Position numbers and translations under genes: made by a program. DNA of 64,000 nucleotides from positions 620,001-684,000 of the forward strand of contig NZ_JAJBZG010000005.1 of the NCBI RefSeq assembly GCF_020552705.1, given 5' to 3'. Positions 9,857-19,078 of the stretch are shown here, in pieces. Below the pieces are notes generated by a model. The model searched no databases. It worked only from the letters and a program-made list of their open reading frames with translations, and was not told the origin of the DNA. Each line of letters opens with the position of its first letter. The first letter of the stretch is position 1. The DNA is from Christiangramia sediminis (GTDB taxonomy: Bacteria > Bacteroidota > Bacteroidia > Flavobacteriales > Flavobacteriaceae).

Positions 9857-10066
9857 CTTTACATTTTCTATAAATAACTCTACATTACCTATACAAAAGC
9901 ATATATTACTCATTTTTACCACTTTAAGTTCTTATTAATATTTCCTTCCTAAAGGCCTGTATAGATTATGATATCAGTAAATAGAAGCAGGTATTATTGA
10001 TATATACTCAATTGTAGATTTTTTGTACAGGTAGATTTTTCTTCTCTCATAACATTATGTTAATAT

Positions 10067-10080
10067 ATTGAAATTTCAAT
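10067..10080. promoter_or_regulatory. Palindrome upstream of susC-like gene
   Basis: ATTGAAATTTCAAT is a perfect 14-bp palindrome 17 bases before the SusC start. In so AT-rich a region it may be chance. It could be an operator or an mRNA leader element. Confidence 0.25.
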
Positions 10081-10096
10081 TTTAATAATTAATCAC

Positions 10097-13000
10097 ATGA
10101 GGAAATTTACCTGTCTTTTGATTGTATTTCTAAGCGGGTTTTTTGGGGCTTATGCGCAATCGTTTTCGGTTAGCGGATTGGTTTCTGATGAAAACAACAT
10201 GCCTTTACTAGGAGTTAATGTAATAGTAAAAGGAGAAGCGCGTGGAACAACCACAGACTTTGATGGAAACTATACAGTTGAAAATATCTCTGCGGGAGAT
10301 GTTCTTCAATTTAGTTATGTTGGTTTTGTAACCCAGGAAATTACAGTAAGCGATCAGCAAATTATTAATGTAACCTTACAAACAGATTCAGAATCTTTAG
10401 ATGAAGTTGTTGTAATTGGTTATGGAACTCAACAAAGAAAAGATATTACGGGCGCTGTTTCTGTAGTAGATAATCAAACTATTGATGAATTGCAGCCCAT
10501 AAAGGTTGAGCAGGCTCTACAAGGTACTGCTGCGGGGGTGAATGTTACTCCCTCATCTGGTGCTCCGGGTGCTGGTATAAATATTAATATTAGAGGTATA
10601 GCATCAAATAGTGTAAATGGACCTCTGGTGTTAATTGATGGATACCAGGGAGATCTAAATACATTGAACCCCAATGATATTGAATCTATATCTATTCTAA
10701 AAGATGCTCAGGCTGCCATTTATGGTGTGGCTGGTGCAAATGGGGTGGTTCTGGTTACTACTAAAACCGGAAAGAAAAATACAGCACCAAAGGTCACCTA
10801 TCAAACCTATTATGGTATTCAGGAAGCTTCCAGAGAACTTCCGGTATTAAATGCTACCGAATATGCATTGTTACTAAACGAAAGCTATGCAAATGCTGGT
10901 CAGGACCTTCCTTATCCAGATGTTAGTGAAATTGGAGTTGGAACAGACTTTCAGAGTTCTGTTTTTAAACAAGCTCCAATTGTAAATCATAATGTAAGCC
11001 TAACAGGTGGAGGTGAAAGAGTAACCTATTCTGTAGGTGCTTCGCATTTGAACCAGGATGGTATTGTTGGAGGATCTAAATCTGGATTTAAGAGAAATAC
11101 AGCCAGGATTAGCTTAGGCGTGGATGTAAGTGAATATTTCGATGTACAGTTGAATACGACATATACAAATATTGATAGAAAATCAATTAATGAAAATGGT
11201 CTTGGATCAGTTTTATTTAACGCTCTAAACTTTGCACCAACCTTTGGATTGAATGATGTTGATACGGAAGGAGACCTTCCAATTGAAGTTGTTAATCCTT
11301 TAGCCCAAATTGAGAACACTTTCAACGATTACAATCTGGACAAATTGAATGGTAATTTCAATATAGATTTCACACCGATTGAAGAATTGACTTTTACTTC
11401 CAGAATTGGTTTTAATCTCGCTAAAAGTGATTCAAAAGTTTTTAATCCGGAAGTTGGAGTAGAGACTTTTGGACCTGGGAAAGTTTTTAATAATCCTAGA
11501 AGTACCGTGAATCAAAATAGAATCAATGATAATTCCTATACTTATGATTTATTCGGTACTTATGAAGACCGCTATAATGAAGACCACCACGTTACTTTCA
11601 CTGGTGGTATGACTGTTATCAAACAATGGGGTGATGGTTTGTTTGCAACTGGATATGATGTGCCGAATAATTCATTCGAATTCGCAGATATTAGCCTTAC
11701 CACAGGGACTAATGATGGGATAAATAATGGTTCTTATGTATATGATATTAGGAAATTGTCATATTTCGGAAGACTTCAATATGACTTTAAAGGCAGGTAT
11801 TTAGTTTCCGGAATGTTGAGAAGAGATGCTTCAACCAGATTCGGACCTGAAAATCGTGTTGGTTACTTTCCTTCCGCAACTGCAGGATGGATCATTTCTG
11901 AAGAGAACTGGTTTGATTCTGAAACCATTAATTTTATGAAACTTAGAGGAAGTTATGGTATTCTAGGTAATGATGAAGCTGGTGGAGCAGAATTTTATCG
12001 TTCCGCATTGAGTGGTGAAGCTACCTATGTTCTTGACGGGAACATAATTAATGGAGTTGCTTTGGGTAGACTTGCAAATCCTGCTTCGGGATGGGAAGAG
12101 GCTGAAAAAATAAATATTGGATTAGATCTTAGATTACTCAAGAATAAAATAGATATAACTGCAGATGTTTTCCGAGAGGATCGTAATGACCTTTTAATTT
12201 CAGGAATTCCGGTATCTGGTATTTATGGAGGAGGATCTCCGGGAGCTGGTGCTCCAACCATTAATGCCGGGACGACAAGAAACCAGGGAGCGGAATTTTC
12301 TATTAATTACAAAGAAAATTTTTCTGATGATTTCAGAATGGGAATGTCTTATAATTTAACTTATCTGGAAAATGAAGTAACTGCGGTAAATGGTGCTGAA
12401 TTCCTTGAAGGGGGTAGTTTTAGTACAGGTCAACCACGACCATCCAGGATGCAGGAAGGATTCCCTCTGGGCTATTTCTACGGATACCAAACAAATGGCA
12501 TTTTCCAAAATCAGGCTGAGATAGATGCAAGTCCTTCTCAAGATGCACTTGGTGAAATTTCATCTCCTGGAGATCTTAGATATGTGGATACAAATGGTGA
12601 TGGAGTTATAACTCCAGACGATCGTACGAATATTGGTGATCCGATTCCGGATTTTACAATGGGGCTAAATTTGAATCTTAATTATAAAGATTTTGATTTT
12701 ACAGTTTATACGTATGCATCGTTAGGAAATGATATGGTACGTAATTATGAGAGAGCTGCACCGAATACAAATCGCCATGCTTACTATTTAGAAAGATGGA
12801 GTGGTGAAGGAACCAGTAATACAGTTCCTAGAGTCTCTGCTGGATCAACAAATAATGGAGTATTTTCAGATTTTTACGTGGAAGACGCTTCTTATATAAG
12901 AATTCAGAATGCGCAGGTGGGATACTCTCTTCCTCAATCTTTAATTGAAAGAATCAGTGTTGATAAACTTAGAGTTTATATCGCTGCAAACAATCTATAC

Positions 13001-13126
13001 ACATTTACAGATTATAAGGGATATGATCCTTCAGCTTCTACAGGTGAAGCTATTGGTGGTGGAATTGATTATGGATTCTATCCAGTGCCAAGAACTTATA
13101 TGTTTGGTGTAAATCTTAACTTCTAA
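10097..13126 (+). CDS. SusC-family TonB-dependent outer-membrane transporter
   Basis: 1009 residues. The order is a signal peptide (to about residue 20, AYAQ), a CarboxypepD_reg-like domain (about 24-110) with GTTTDFDGNYTV, and the SusC signature DEVVVIGYGTQ at the start of the plug. The plug contains DIESISILKDAQAAIYG, and a 22-strand barrel ends in an aromatic residue (VNLNF). SusC proteins import oligosaccharides using TonB energy, with SusD as lid. The neighbouring GH16 and GH3 genes point to beta-1,3-glucan oligomers as cargo. The next gene, a SusD, starts 11 bases after the stop, so they form one operon. Confidence 0.95.
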   Translation: MRKFTCLLIVFLSGFFGAYAQSFSVSGLVSDENNMPLLGVNVIVKGEARGTTTDFDGNYTVENISAGDVLQFSYVGFVTQEITVSDQQIINVTLQTDSESLDEVVVIGYGTQQRKDITGAVSVVDNQTIDELQPIKVEQALQGTAAGVNVTPSSGAPGAGININIRGIASNSVNGPLVLIDGYQGDLNTLNPNDIESISILKDAQAAIYGVAGANGVVLVTTKTGKKNTAPKVTYQTYYGIQEASRELPVLNATEYALLLNESYANAGQDLPYPDVSEIGVGTDFQSSVFKQAPIVNHNVSLTGGGERVTYSVGASHLNQDGIVGGSKSGFKRNTARISLGVDVSEYFDVQLNTTYTNIDRKSINENGLGSVLFNALNFAPTFGLNDVDTEGDLPIEVVNPLAQIENTFNDYNLDKLNGNFNIDFTPIEELTFTSRIGFNLAKSDSKVFNPEVGVETFGPGKVFNNPRSTVNQNRINDNSYTYDLFGTYEDRYNEDHHVTFTGGMTVIKQWGDGLFATGYDVPNNSFEFADISLTTGTNDGINNGSYVYDIRKLSYFGRLQYDFKGRYLVSGMLRRDASTRFGPENRVGYFPSATAGWIISEENWFDSETINFMKLRGSYGILGNDEAGGAEFYRSALSGEATYVLDGNIINGVALGRLANPASGWEEAEKINIGLDLRLLKNKIDITADVFREDRNDLLISGIPVSGIYGGGSPGAGAPTINAGTTRNQGAEFSINYKENFSDDFRMGMSYNLTYLENEVTAVNGAEFLEGGSFSTGQPRPSRMQEGFPLGYFYGYQTNGIFQNQAEIDASPSQDALGEISSPGDLRYVDTNGDGVITPDDRTNIGDPIPDFTMGLNLNLNYKDFDFTVYTYASLGNDMVRNYERAAPNTNRHAYYLERWSGEGTSNTVPRVSAGSTNNGVFSDFYVEDASYIRIQNAQVGYSLPQSLIERISVDKLRVYIAANNLYTFTDYKGYDPSASTGEAIGGGIDYGFYPVPRTYMFGVNLNF

Positions 13127-13137
13127 AAATATTGTAT

Positions 13138-14601
13138 ATGAATATAAAGAATTCAATATTAAAAAGAATATACTTCTTCATGTGCTTCGTTATGCTGGTA
13201 GGTTGTAGCGAGAGCTTTCTTGATGAAACTGAGGAGTATGTTATTGACTCAGAAAATTATTTTAATTCTGAGCAGGAATATTATAATGCTCTAATTGGAG
13301 CGTATGATATTTTACAATCTACCTATGTTAATGTATTACTTGGGGAAATCGCTTCAGATAATACTTTAAGCGGAGGTGGTAATGCTCTGGATGTGCCAGG
13401 TTTCCAGCAAGTAGATGAAATGACTCACACACCTATCAATGATAATATTGATGATGTTTGGGATTGGAATTTTGGGGGCGTACAGAGAGCCAACTATATT
13501 CTTGAATTTAAAGACAAGACAGATTTTGAAGGTAAGGATCAGATAATTGCGGAAGCTAGATTCTTAAGAGCCTATTTCACCTTTGAACTTGTAAAATGGT
13601 TTGGACCTATTCCACTAAGTGGAGATGAGCGATTTGTTCTTGGCGATGCTGAGACTATACCAAGATCGCCGGTAAGTGAAGTTTATGCTCAAATAGAATC
13701 AGATCTTCAATTTGCGATAGATAATCTGGATTATACAGCTCCACAGGTTGGACGAGCTACTAAAGGTGCTGCGCAGGCGCTTCTAGGAAAAGCTTACCTG
13801 TATCAGGAAGAATTTCAACAGTCTGCAAATGTACTTACAGATCTAATTGATAACGGACCATATGCTTTATCTGATTTTGCTACACTTTTTGAACAGGAAG
13901 GTGAAAATAATGTAGAGTCGGTATTTGAAGTGCAATATACCGGAGCTGAAGGAGCTAGTTTTCTTTGTTTACAATGTAGTGAAGGTAATGTAGCTGTAGG
14001 GTTTCAGGGGATTCGTGATTATTCAGGACCTATATTTGAATCTGGATTTAGCTTTAATGTTCCTGTTGCAGAAGTCTATAACCTCTTTGAAGAAGATGAT
14101 ATAAGAAGAGATTTTTCAATTCTGGATATAAATGCATGGGCCGCAGAGACGGGTGCTACTTTTACAGAAGGATATAAGCATACAGGTTATTTTAACCGCA
14201 AATATTTACCAAGACAGAATAATAACCTTGGAGATGCAAATTTAACTCAGCCAAACAACTATCGAGCAATTAGATATGCAGATGTTCTATTGATGGCTGC
14301 TGAAGCTCTAAACCGCGGCGGAATTAATGATGAACTGGCAAGAACTTATTTAAATCAGGTTCGTGATCGTGCAGGTCTGGATCCTGTATCGTCTACCGGT
14401 TCAACTTTAACAGATGCGATCTACCTAGAAAGAAGACTAGAACTTGTTGGTGAAGGCCACAGATTCTTTGATCTGGTAAGAACTGGCAGAGCAGCTGAAG
14501 CAATAGACGGTTTTTCTCCAAATAAAAATGAATTATTTCCTATTCCATTGGAAGAGATTCAGTTTTCTCAGAATAACTGGGAACAGAATCAGGGATACTA
14601 A
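13138..14601 (+). CDS. SusD/RagB-family surface glycan-binding lipoprotein
   Basis: 487 residues from the ATG at 13138; an in-frame TTG two codons upstream is less likely. The signal peptide ends in a lipobox with Cys23 (MLVGC). Typical SusD features follow: an N-terminal TPR-rich part (EAEFLRAYFTFELVKWFG-like segment EARFLRAYFTFELV), and the C-terminal YADVLLMAAEALN and LERRLELVGEGHRFFDLVRTG. It partners with the preceding SusC, capping the pore and delivering oligosaccharide. The ligand is inferred from neighbours to be a laminarin-type glucan. Confidence 0.95.
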   Translation: MNIKNSILKRIYFFMCFVMLVGCSESFLDETEEYVIDSENYFNSEQEYYNALIGAYDILQSTYVNVLLGEIASDNTLSGGGNALDVPGFQQVDEMTHTPINDNIDDVWDWNFGGVQRANYILEFKDKTDFEGKDQIIAEARFLRAYFTFELVKWFGPIPLSGDERFVLGDAETIPRSPVSEVYAQIESDLQFAIDNLDYTAPQVGRATKGAAQALLGKAYLYQEEFQQSANVLTDLIDNGPYALSDFATLFEQEGENNVESVFEVQYTGAEGASFLCLQCSEGNVAVGFQGIRDYSGPIFESGFSFNVPVAEVYNLFEEDDIRRDFSILDINAWAAETGATFTEGYKHTGYFNRKYLPRQNNNLGDANLTQPNNYRAIRYADVLLMAAEALNRGGINDELARTYLNQVRDRAGLDPVSSTGSTLTDAIYLERRLELVGEGHRFFDLVRTGRAAEAIDGFSPNKNELFPIPLEEIQFSQNNWEQNQGY

Positions 14602-14620
14602 TAAATAAACAAATATAGAA

Positions 14621-17323
14621 ATGAAGCATATTAAAAAATTACTGGTATTATTTCTGGCATTTAATGTATTTACTTCCTGCGAAAAGGAAGAAGAAGTTTC
14701 TTATGCCTTGCAAGATGTCTCTGCACCCACGAATGTGAATGCAGCCTTTGATATTTCCAATGACGAAGAGGGGACTGTAACAGTTACTCCAACTGCGGAA
14801 GGTGCAACGGAATTCCAAATATATTTTGGAGATACAGAGAATGAAGAACCTGTGATCGTATCACCGGGTGAAACAATCAGCCATACTTATGCTGAAGGAG
14901 AGTACAACCTGAGAATTGTAGCCATTGGACTTACCGGTTTGACCAGTGAGTTGGTGAGAGTGGTAAATATTTCTTTTGGAGCTCCGTCAGAACTTGAAGT
15001 TGATATCACAAAATCTACCGCGAATCCTCTCGAAATTGTGGTGACACCAACTGCTGTGGATGCAACAGTATACGATATTTACTTTGGTGATGTGGAAGAT
15101 GAAGAGCCAACTACAATAATGGATGGTGAATCTGCAACCCATGTATACGCTGAAGAAGGAACTTATACTGTTAGAGTAGTTGCAAGAGGAGGAGGCGCTG
15201 CCACCGTAGAATATTCTGAAGAAGTAAGTGTTGAAGCTGCCGCTGGTCCTTTAAAATTACCGGTAACTTTTGATGATCCGGAAGCCAGTTATGCCATAAC
15301 TCCTTTTGGGGCTGCTGAAACTGCTTTTGAAATCGTTACAAATCCTGAATTATCTGGAGCGAACGCTACCGAATCTATGGTAGGAAAAATTTCTAAAGCA
15401 GGTGCTCAATACGAAGGAATTACCTTTAACCTTACGGAAGCAGTAGATCTATCAGGTGCTGAAAAGACACTTACTGTAAAAGTGTATTCTGAAACTGCAT
15501 ATACTGTACTTCTAAAACTGGAAACTGGCGTAAATGGAGAGAGATCTAATGAAGTAGACGCTGAGCACGGTGGAACAGGATGGGAAGAATTATCTTTCAA
15601 TTTCGCTACAGATGCTACTACAAGTTATTTAAGCACTGAAGATCCAGGTGGAGCAGCTATTGTCCCTGACGGGCAGTACAATGCGATTTCATTATTCCTT
15701 GATCTTGCCGGTGATGCTACTGGGGATTATTATGTAGATGATTTAATGAAAGAAGGAGAAGGTGATTCTGGAGAATTAGAAATTGCAGAGAATTTCCCTA
15801 TTGGATTTGAAGATGGTGAAACTTTATCTGGGGTTTTTGAAGCTGGTCAGGGAGTAACAGGTACGCCTATAGCAAATCCTGATATGACTGGGAATAATTC
15901 AGCTACAGTTTATGAGTTTACAAAAGCCCAGGGAGCTGCATGGTACTCTGGTATTTTCCATATTTTCCCTGAGAATATTGATCTGATGACCGGCCGTACC
16001 TTTAGCTTTAAGATATGGTCTCCAAAAGCAGGAATCAATGTGAGAATGCAATTGGAAAAAGAAGGAGACGATTCAGTCCCCAATGTATTTATAGATAAAA
16101 CTTTAAGCTCTGCAAATGAATGGGTAACCTTAACTTATGACTTTACAGATGTGATCGCTGCTGATGCTACATACGATAAATTCGTAGTATTCCCAGAATA
16201 TGATGAAGCTGCTCAACCTGCAGGCGATGGTTCTGTTTATTACCTTGATGATTTTGTTCAGGCTGAAGGCGACGGAGGAGGAGCTCCTGTATCTTCAACT
16301 ACGAGTTTCCCAGTGAACTTTGAAACACCGGCAAATGGTGGTTCTCCGGAAAACTGGAGAGTTTTTGAAAATGCAGATAACCCAGCATTAGAGATTATTT
16401 CTAATCCTGATATGGATATAAATTCTTCAGCTACAGTTGCTAAGTTTACAGCTAGAACAGGAGGACAACCTTTTGCAGGAACGGTTACCGAACTTGAGAC
16501 ACCTTTTACTTTAAATGCTTCAAACAGTACTGTAAAGATTTGGGTATGGAAATCTGTGATAAGTGATGTTGGTATCAAATTCGAAAATGCTGCAGGTGGG
16601 TCTACAGGAGAGATCAAGGTTGCGAATACAAAAACGAATGAATGGGAAGAACTAACATTCGACTTCTCAGGAGTTGTAGGTGATCCTAACAATACAGATA
16701 TTACTGGACTTGTTATTTTCCCTGATTTTCAAGCCAGAACTAGCGAAAACATAGTATATTTTGATAATGTTACTTTAAATGCTGCCGGTTCTACAGGTGG
16801 TTCAGATGGAGGACAAACAGGTGATACTTTTGGTCTTCCAATAGACTTTGAAGCTGATGTAACGTATACTACAGGTGAAAATAGTGTGCCTTTTGAAGTT
16901 GTTACTAATCCTGAACAATCTGGAATCAATGCGACTGCTACAAAGGTAGGTAAGGTTACTAATGGAGGTGGACAATATGAAGCCTTAACTTTGATACTTG
17001 ATGAAGCTATAGACTTTTCCGGTTCTAATAAAACCATAACTATGAAAGTTTATTCTGAAACTGCTTATCAGGTTCTTTTCAAATTAGAAACAGGAGTGAA
17101 TGGAGAAAGAGCAAATGAGGTTGAGGTAAGTCACGGTGGAACAGGCTGGGAAGAATTAACCTTCAATTTCGGTAGTAATGCAAGAACGAGTTATATAAGC
17201 GAGGCAGATCCAGGTGGAGCAGCATTTGTTCCTACCGGACAGTACGATGAATTCTCTGTATTTCTTGATTTTGCAGGATTCACAGCAGGAGAATTCTATA
17301 TTGATGATATAGTGCAGAACTAG
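14621..17323 (+). CDS. Multi-module surface glycan-binding lipoprotein (SusE/F position)
   Basis: 900 residues with lipobox Cys20 (VFTSC). Two PKD/SusE-like repeats (about 35-115 and 120-205) share VTPTA, IYFGD and the SHTYAEG/THVYAEE motif. Four beta-sandwich modules of about 160-175 residues follow (about 212-388, 392-550, 556-728, 735-900), each ending in a YYVDD/YYLDD/YFDN/FYIDD strand. Modules 1 and 4 are close copies sharing KVYSETAY, LETGVNGER and HGGTGWEEL. Modules 2 and 3 are more diverged. There is no catalytic motif. The protein is inferred to bind glucan at the surface, multivalently, between SusD and the GH16 enzyme. Confidence 0.85.
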   Translation: MKHIKKLLVLFLAFNVFTSCEKEEEVSYALQDVSAPTNVNAAFDISNDEEGTVTVTPTAEGATEFQIYFGDTENEEPVIVSPGETISHTYAEGEYNLRIVAIGLTGLTSELVRVVNISFGAPSELEVDITKSTANPLEIVVTPTAVDATVYDIYFGDVEDEEPTTIMDGESATHVYAEEGTYTVRVVARGGGAATVEYSEEVSVEAAAGPLKLPVTFDDPEASYAITPFGAAETAFEIVTNPELSGANATESMVGKISKAGAQYEGITFNLTEAVDLSGAEKTLTVKVYSETAYTVLLKLETGVNGERSNEVDAEHGGTGWEELSFNFATDATTSYLSTEDPGGAAIVPDGQYNAISLFLDLAGDATGDYYVDDLMKEGEGDSGELEIAENFPIGFEDGETLSGVFEAGQGVTGTPIANPDMTGNNSATVYEFTKAQGAAWYSGIFHIFPENIDLMTGRTFSFKIWSPKAGINVRMQLEKEGDDSVPNVFIDKTLSSANEWVTLTYDFTDVIAADATYDKFVVFPEYDEAAQPAGDGSVYYLDDFVQAEGDGGGAPVSSTTSFPVNFETPANGGSPENWRVFENADNPALEIISNPDMDINSSATVAKFTARTGGQPFAGTVTELETPFTLNASNSTVKIWVWKSVISDVGIKFENAAGGSTGEIKVANTKTNEWEELTFDFSGVVGDPNNTDITGLVIFPDFQARTSENIVYFDNVTLNAAGSTGGSDGGQTGDTFGLPIDFEADVTYTTGENSVPFEVVTNPEQSGINATATKVGKVTNGGGQYEALTLILDEAIDFSGSNKTITMKVYSETAYQVLFKLETGVNGERANEVEVSHGGTGWEELTFNFGSNARTSYISEADPGGAAFVPTGQYDEFSVFLDFAGFTAGEFYIDDIVQN

Positions 17324-17331
17324 AAAAATAA

Positions 17332-19014
17332 ATGAAGATGAAAAACACGAAATTTATTAACGGATTGAAATTTTCCATGTTAGCTATTCTTACACTTGCG
17401 ATTTTCGCTTGTGTGGATGACGATTATGACCTGGCTAATATAACTACTCCGACCAACCTTAGCATTAATTACGAAATAATTGGTGCGACAGCTGAAATGC
17501 CTGAAGGTGATGGAAGCGGACAGGTTCGGTTTAGCGCAACAGCAGATAATACTTTGACCTATAAATTTGTTTATGGAGATGGTTTTAGCGATGTTATTGG
17601 AGGTGGTGAAGTAACCCACCCATTTACAACTAATGGGGTGAATGATTATACCGTAGCTGTTATAGCTTATGGACCGGGAGGAAATTCTACTAGTGAGACC
17701 GTAACTGTAACTGTTTTTAGTGATTTCAATGATCCTGATACTAAAGAAAAGCTGGCTGGCGGTCTGGACCCTGGATCAACTAAAACATGGTATGTGGCTG
17801 CTTCAGAGCCTGGACATCTCGGAGTTGGACCTAGTTCTGGTGAGGGCTTTGATTCACCAATTTATTATGCCGCTGCTCCTAACGAAAAAGCCGGGGCAGA
17901 TGTAAGTGCATGTTTCTATACAGATACCCTTACATATTCAATTGCTAATAACGGGGATATTATCTATAATCAGGATAACAACGGAGCTAGCTTCTATAAT
18001 GTAGATTTTACCGATGGTGCTGGTGAAGATCAGTGTCGTGATCTGGATACTGGAGGCGATAAACTTGCTTCTCTTGCTCCTGGAACTTCAGGAATACCTA
18101 CTTCTACAGGTACCGCTATTAATTATACTGATGGAGGATTTATGAGTTATTTTATAGGTACTTCTACCTACGAAATACTTAGTATAACAGAGAACTCTAT
18201 GTATGTTCGTGCTATTCCATCAAGTAATCCAGCTCTTGCCTGGTACCTTAAATTCACAACAACTCCTTACGATCAGCAAGGATCAACGGGTGGAGGGGAA
18301 GAAGAGGAAGAGCCTTTTGTATCTCAATTTGAAGACCTAGTTTGGTTTGATGAATTTGACGGAGATGCACTGGACACAGACACATGGAATTATGAGATAG
18401 GTAATGGAACCAATGGATGGGGAAATGGAGAAGTTCAGTATTATACCGAAGAAAATGTAAGTGTACAGGATGGAAGTCTTTTTATCACAGCTAAAAGAGA
18501 ATCTGAAAGCGGATTCAATTTTACTTCAGGTAGAATCACAACTCAGGATAAGTTTGAATTTACTTATGGAAGGGTTGAAGCCAGAGCTAAGATGCCTGAA
18601 GGTGGAGGAACCTGGCCTGCAATATGGATGCTGGGTGCTAATTTTGATGAAGTGGGATGGCCTGAAACAGGGGAGATAGATATTATGGAGTGGGTAGGAA
18701 ACAAGCCTGGAGAAACTTCTTCAGCTTTACATTATCCTGGAAATTTTGGAGGTGATGCCGTAGTAGGCAGAACTCCCATTGAAAATGCTACTACTGAATT
18801 CCATACCTACAGCGTAGAATGGACAGAAGATAATATTATCTTACTATTAGACGGTGTTGAGTTTTTCACTTTTACCAACGATGCTTCGCTTCCTTTCAAT
18901 AAAGATTTCTTCCTTATCATGAATGTTGCCATGGGAGGCGGTCTTGGAGGTGAAATAGCAGATGACTTCCAGGAATCTTCTATGGAAGTAGATTATATAA
19001 GACTTTACCAGTAA
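17332..19014 (+). CDS. GH16 endo-beta-glucanase (laminarinase-like) lipoprotein
   Basis: 560 residues with lipobox Cys27 (AIFAC). A PKD-like domain (about 35-128) and a SusE-like/uncharacterised beta domain (about 130-312) precede an acidic linker (GGEEEEEP). The C-terminal GH16 catalytic domain (about 333-560) carries the signature EIDIME, with nucleophile Glu448 and acid/base Glu453. The bulged form of the motif and the WPAIWMLG and AMGGGLGG segments are typical of beta-1,3-glucanases. It is predicted to be anchored on the cell surface and to cut polymer into importable oligomers. It starts nine bases after the glycan-binding gene. The two N-terminal domains resemble those of glycan-binding proteins, so it probably binds as well as cuts. 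Confidence 0.92.
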   Translation: MKMKNTKFINGLKFSMLAILTLAIFACVDDDYDLANITTPTNLSINYEIIGATAEMPEGDGSGQVRFSATADNTLTYKFVYGDGFSDVIGGGEVTHPFTTNGVNDYTVAVIAYGPGGNSTSETVTVTVFSDFNDPDTKEKLAGGLDPGSTKTWYVAASEPGHLGVGPSSGEGFDSPIYYAAAPNEKAGADVSACFYTDTLTYSIANNGDIIYNQDNNGASFYNVDFTDGAGEDQCRDLDTGGDKLASLAPGTSGIPTSTGTAINYTDGGFMSYFIGTSTYEILSITENSMYVRAIPSSNPALAWYLKFTTTPYDQQGSTGGGEEEEEPFVSQFEDLVWFDEFDGDALDTDTWNYEIGNGTNGWGNGEVQYYTEENVSVQDGSLFITAKRESESGFNFTSGRITTQDKFEFTYGRVEARAKMPEGGGTWPAIWMLGANFDEVGWPETGEIDIMEWVGNKPGETSSALHYPGNFGGDAVVGRTPIENATTEFHTYSVEWTEDNIILLLDGVEFFTFTNDASLPFNKDFFLIMNVAMGGGLGGEIADDFQESSMEVDYIRLYQ

Positions 19015-19031
19015 TTGTTTGTTTAAGCTAT

Positions 19032-19060
19032 AAATTCCCGAAGTTTCGGCTTCGGGATTT
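19032..19060 (+). terminator. Intercistronic hairpin between GH16 and GH3
   Basis: The stem TCCCGAAG/CTTCGGGA is extended by A-T pairs, followed by a short T-rich stretch. It is probably a partial terminator or RNA-processing/stability hairpin, because GH3 and GH16 genes continue in the same direction 19 bases later. Confidence 0.55.
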
Positions 19061-19078
19061 ATTCAATAACAATAAATC

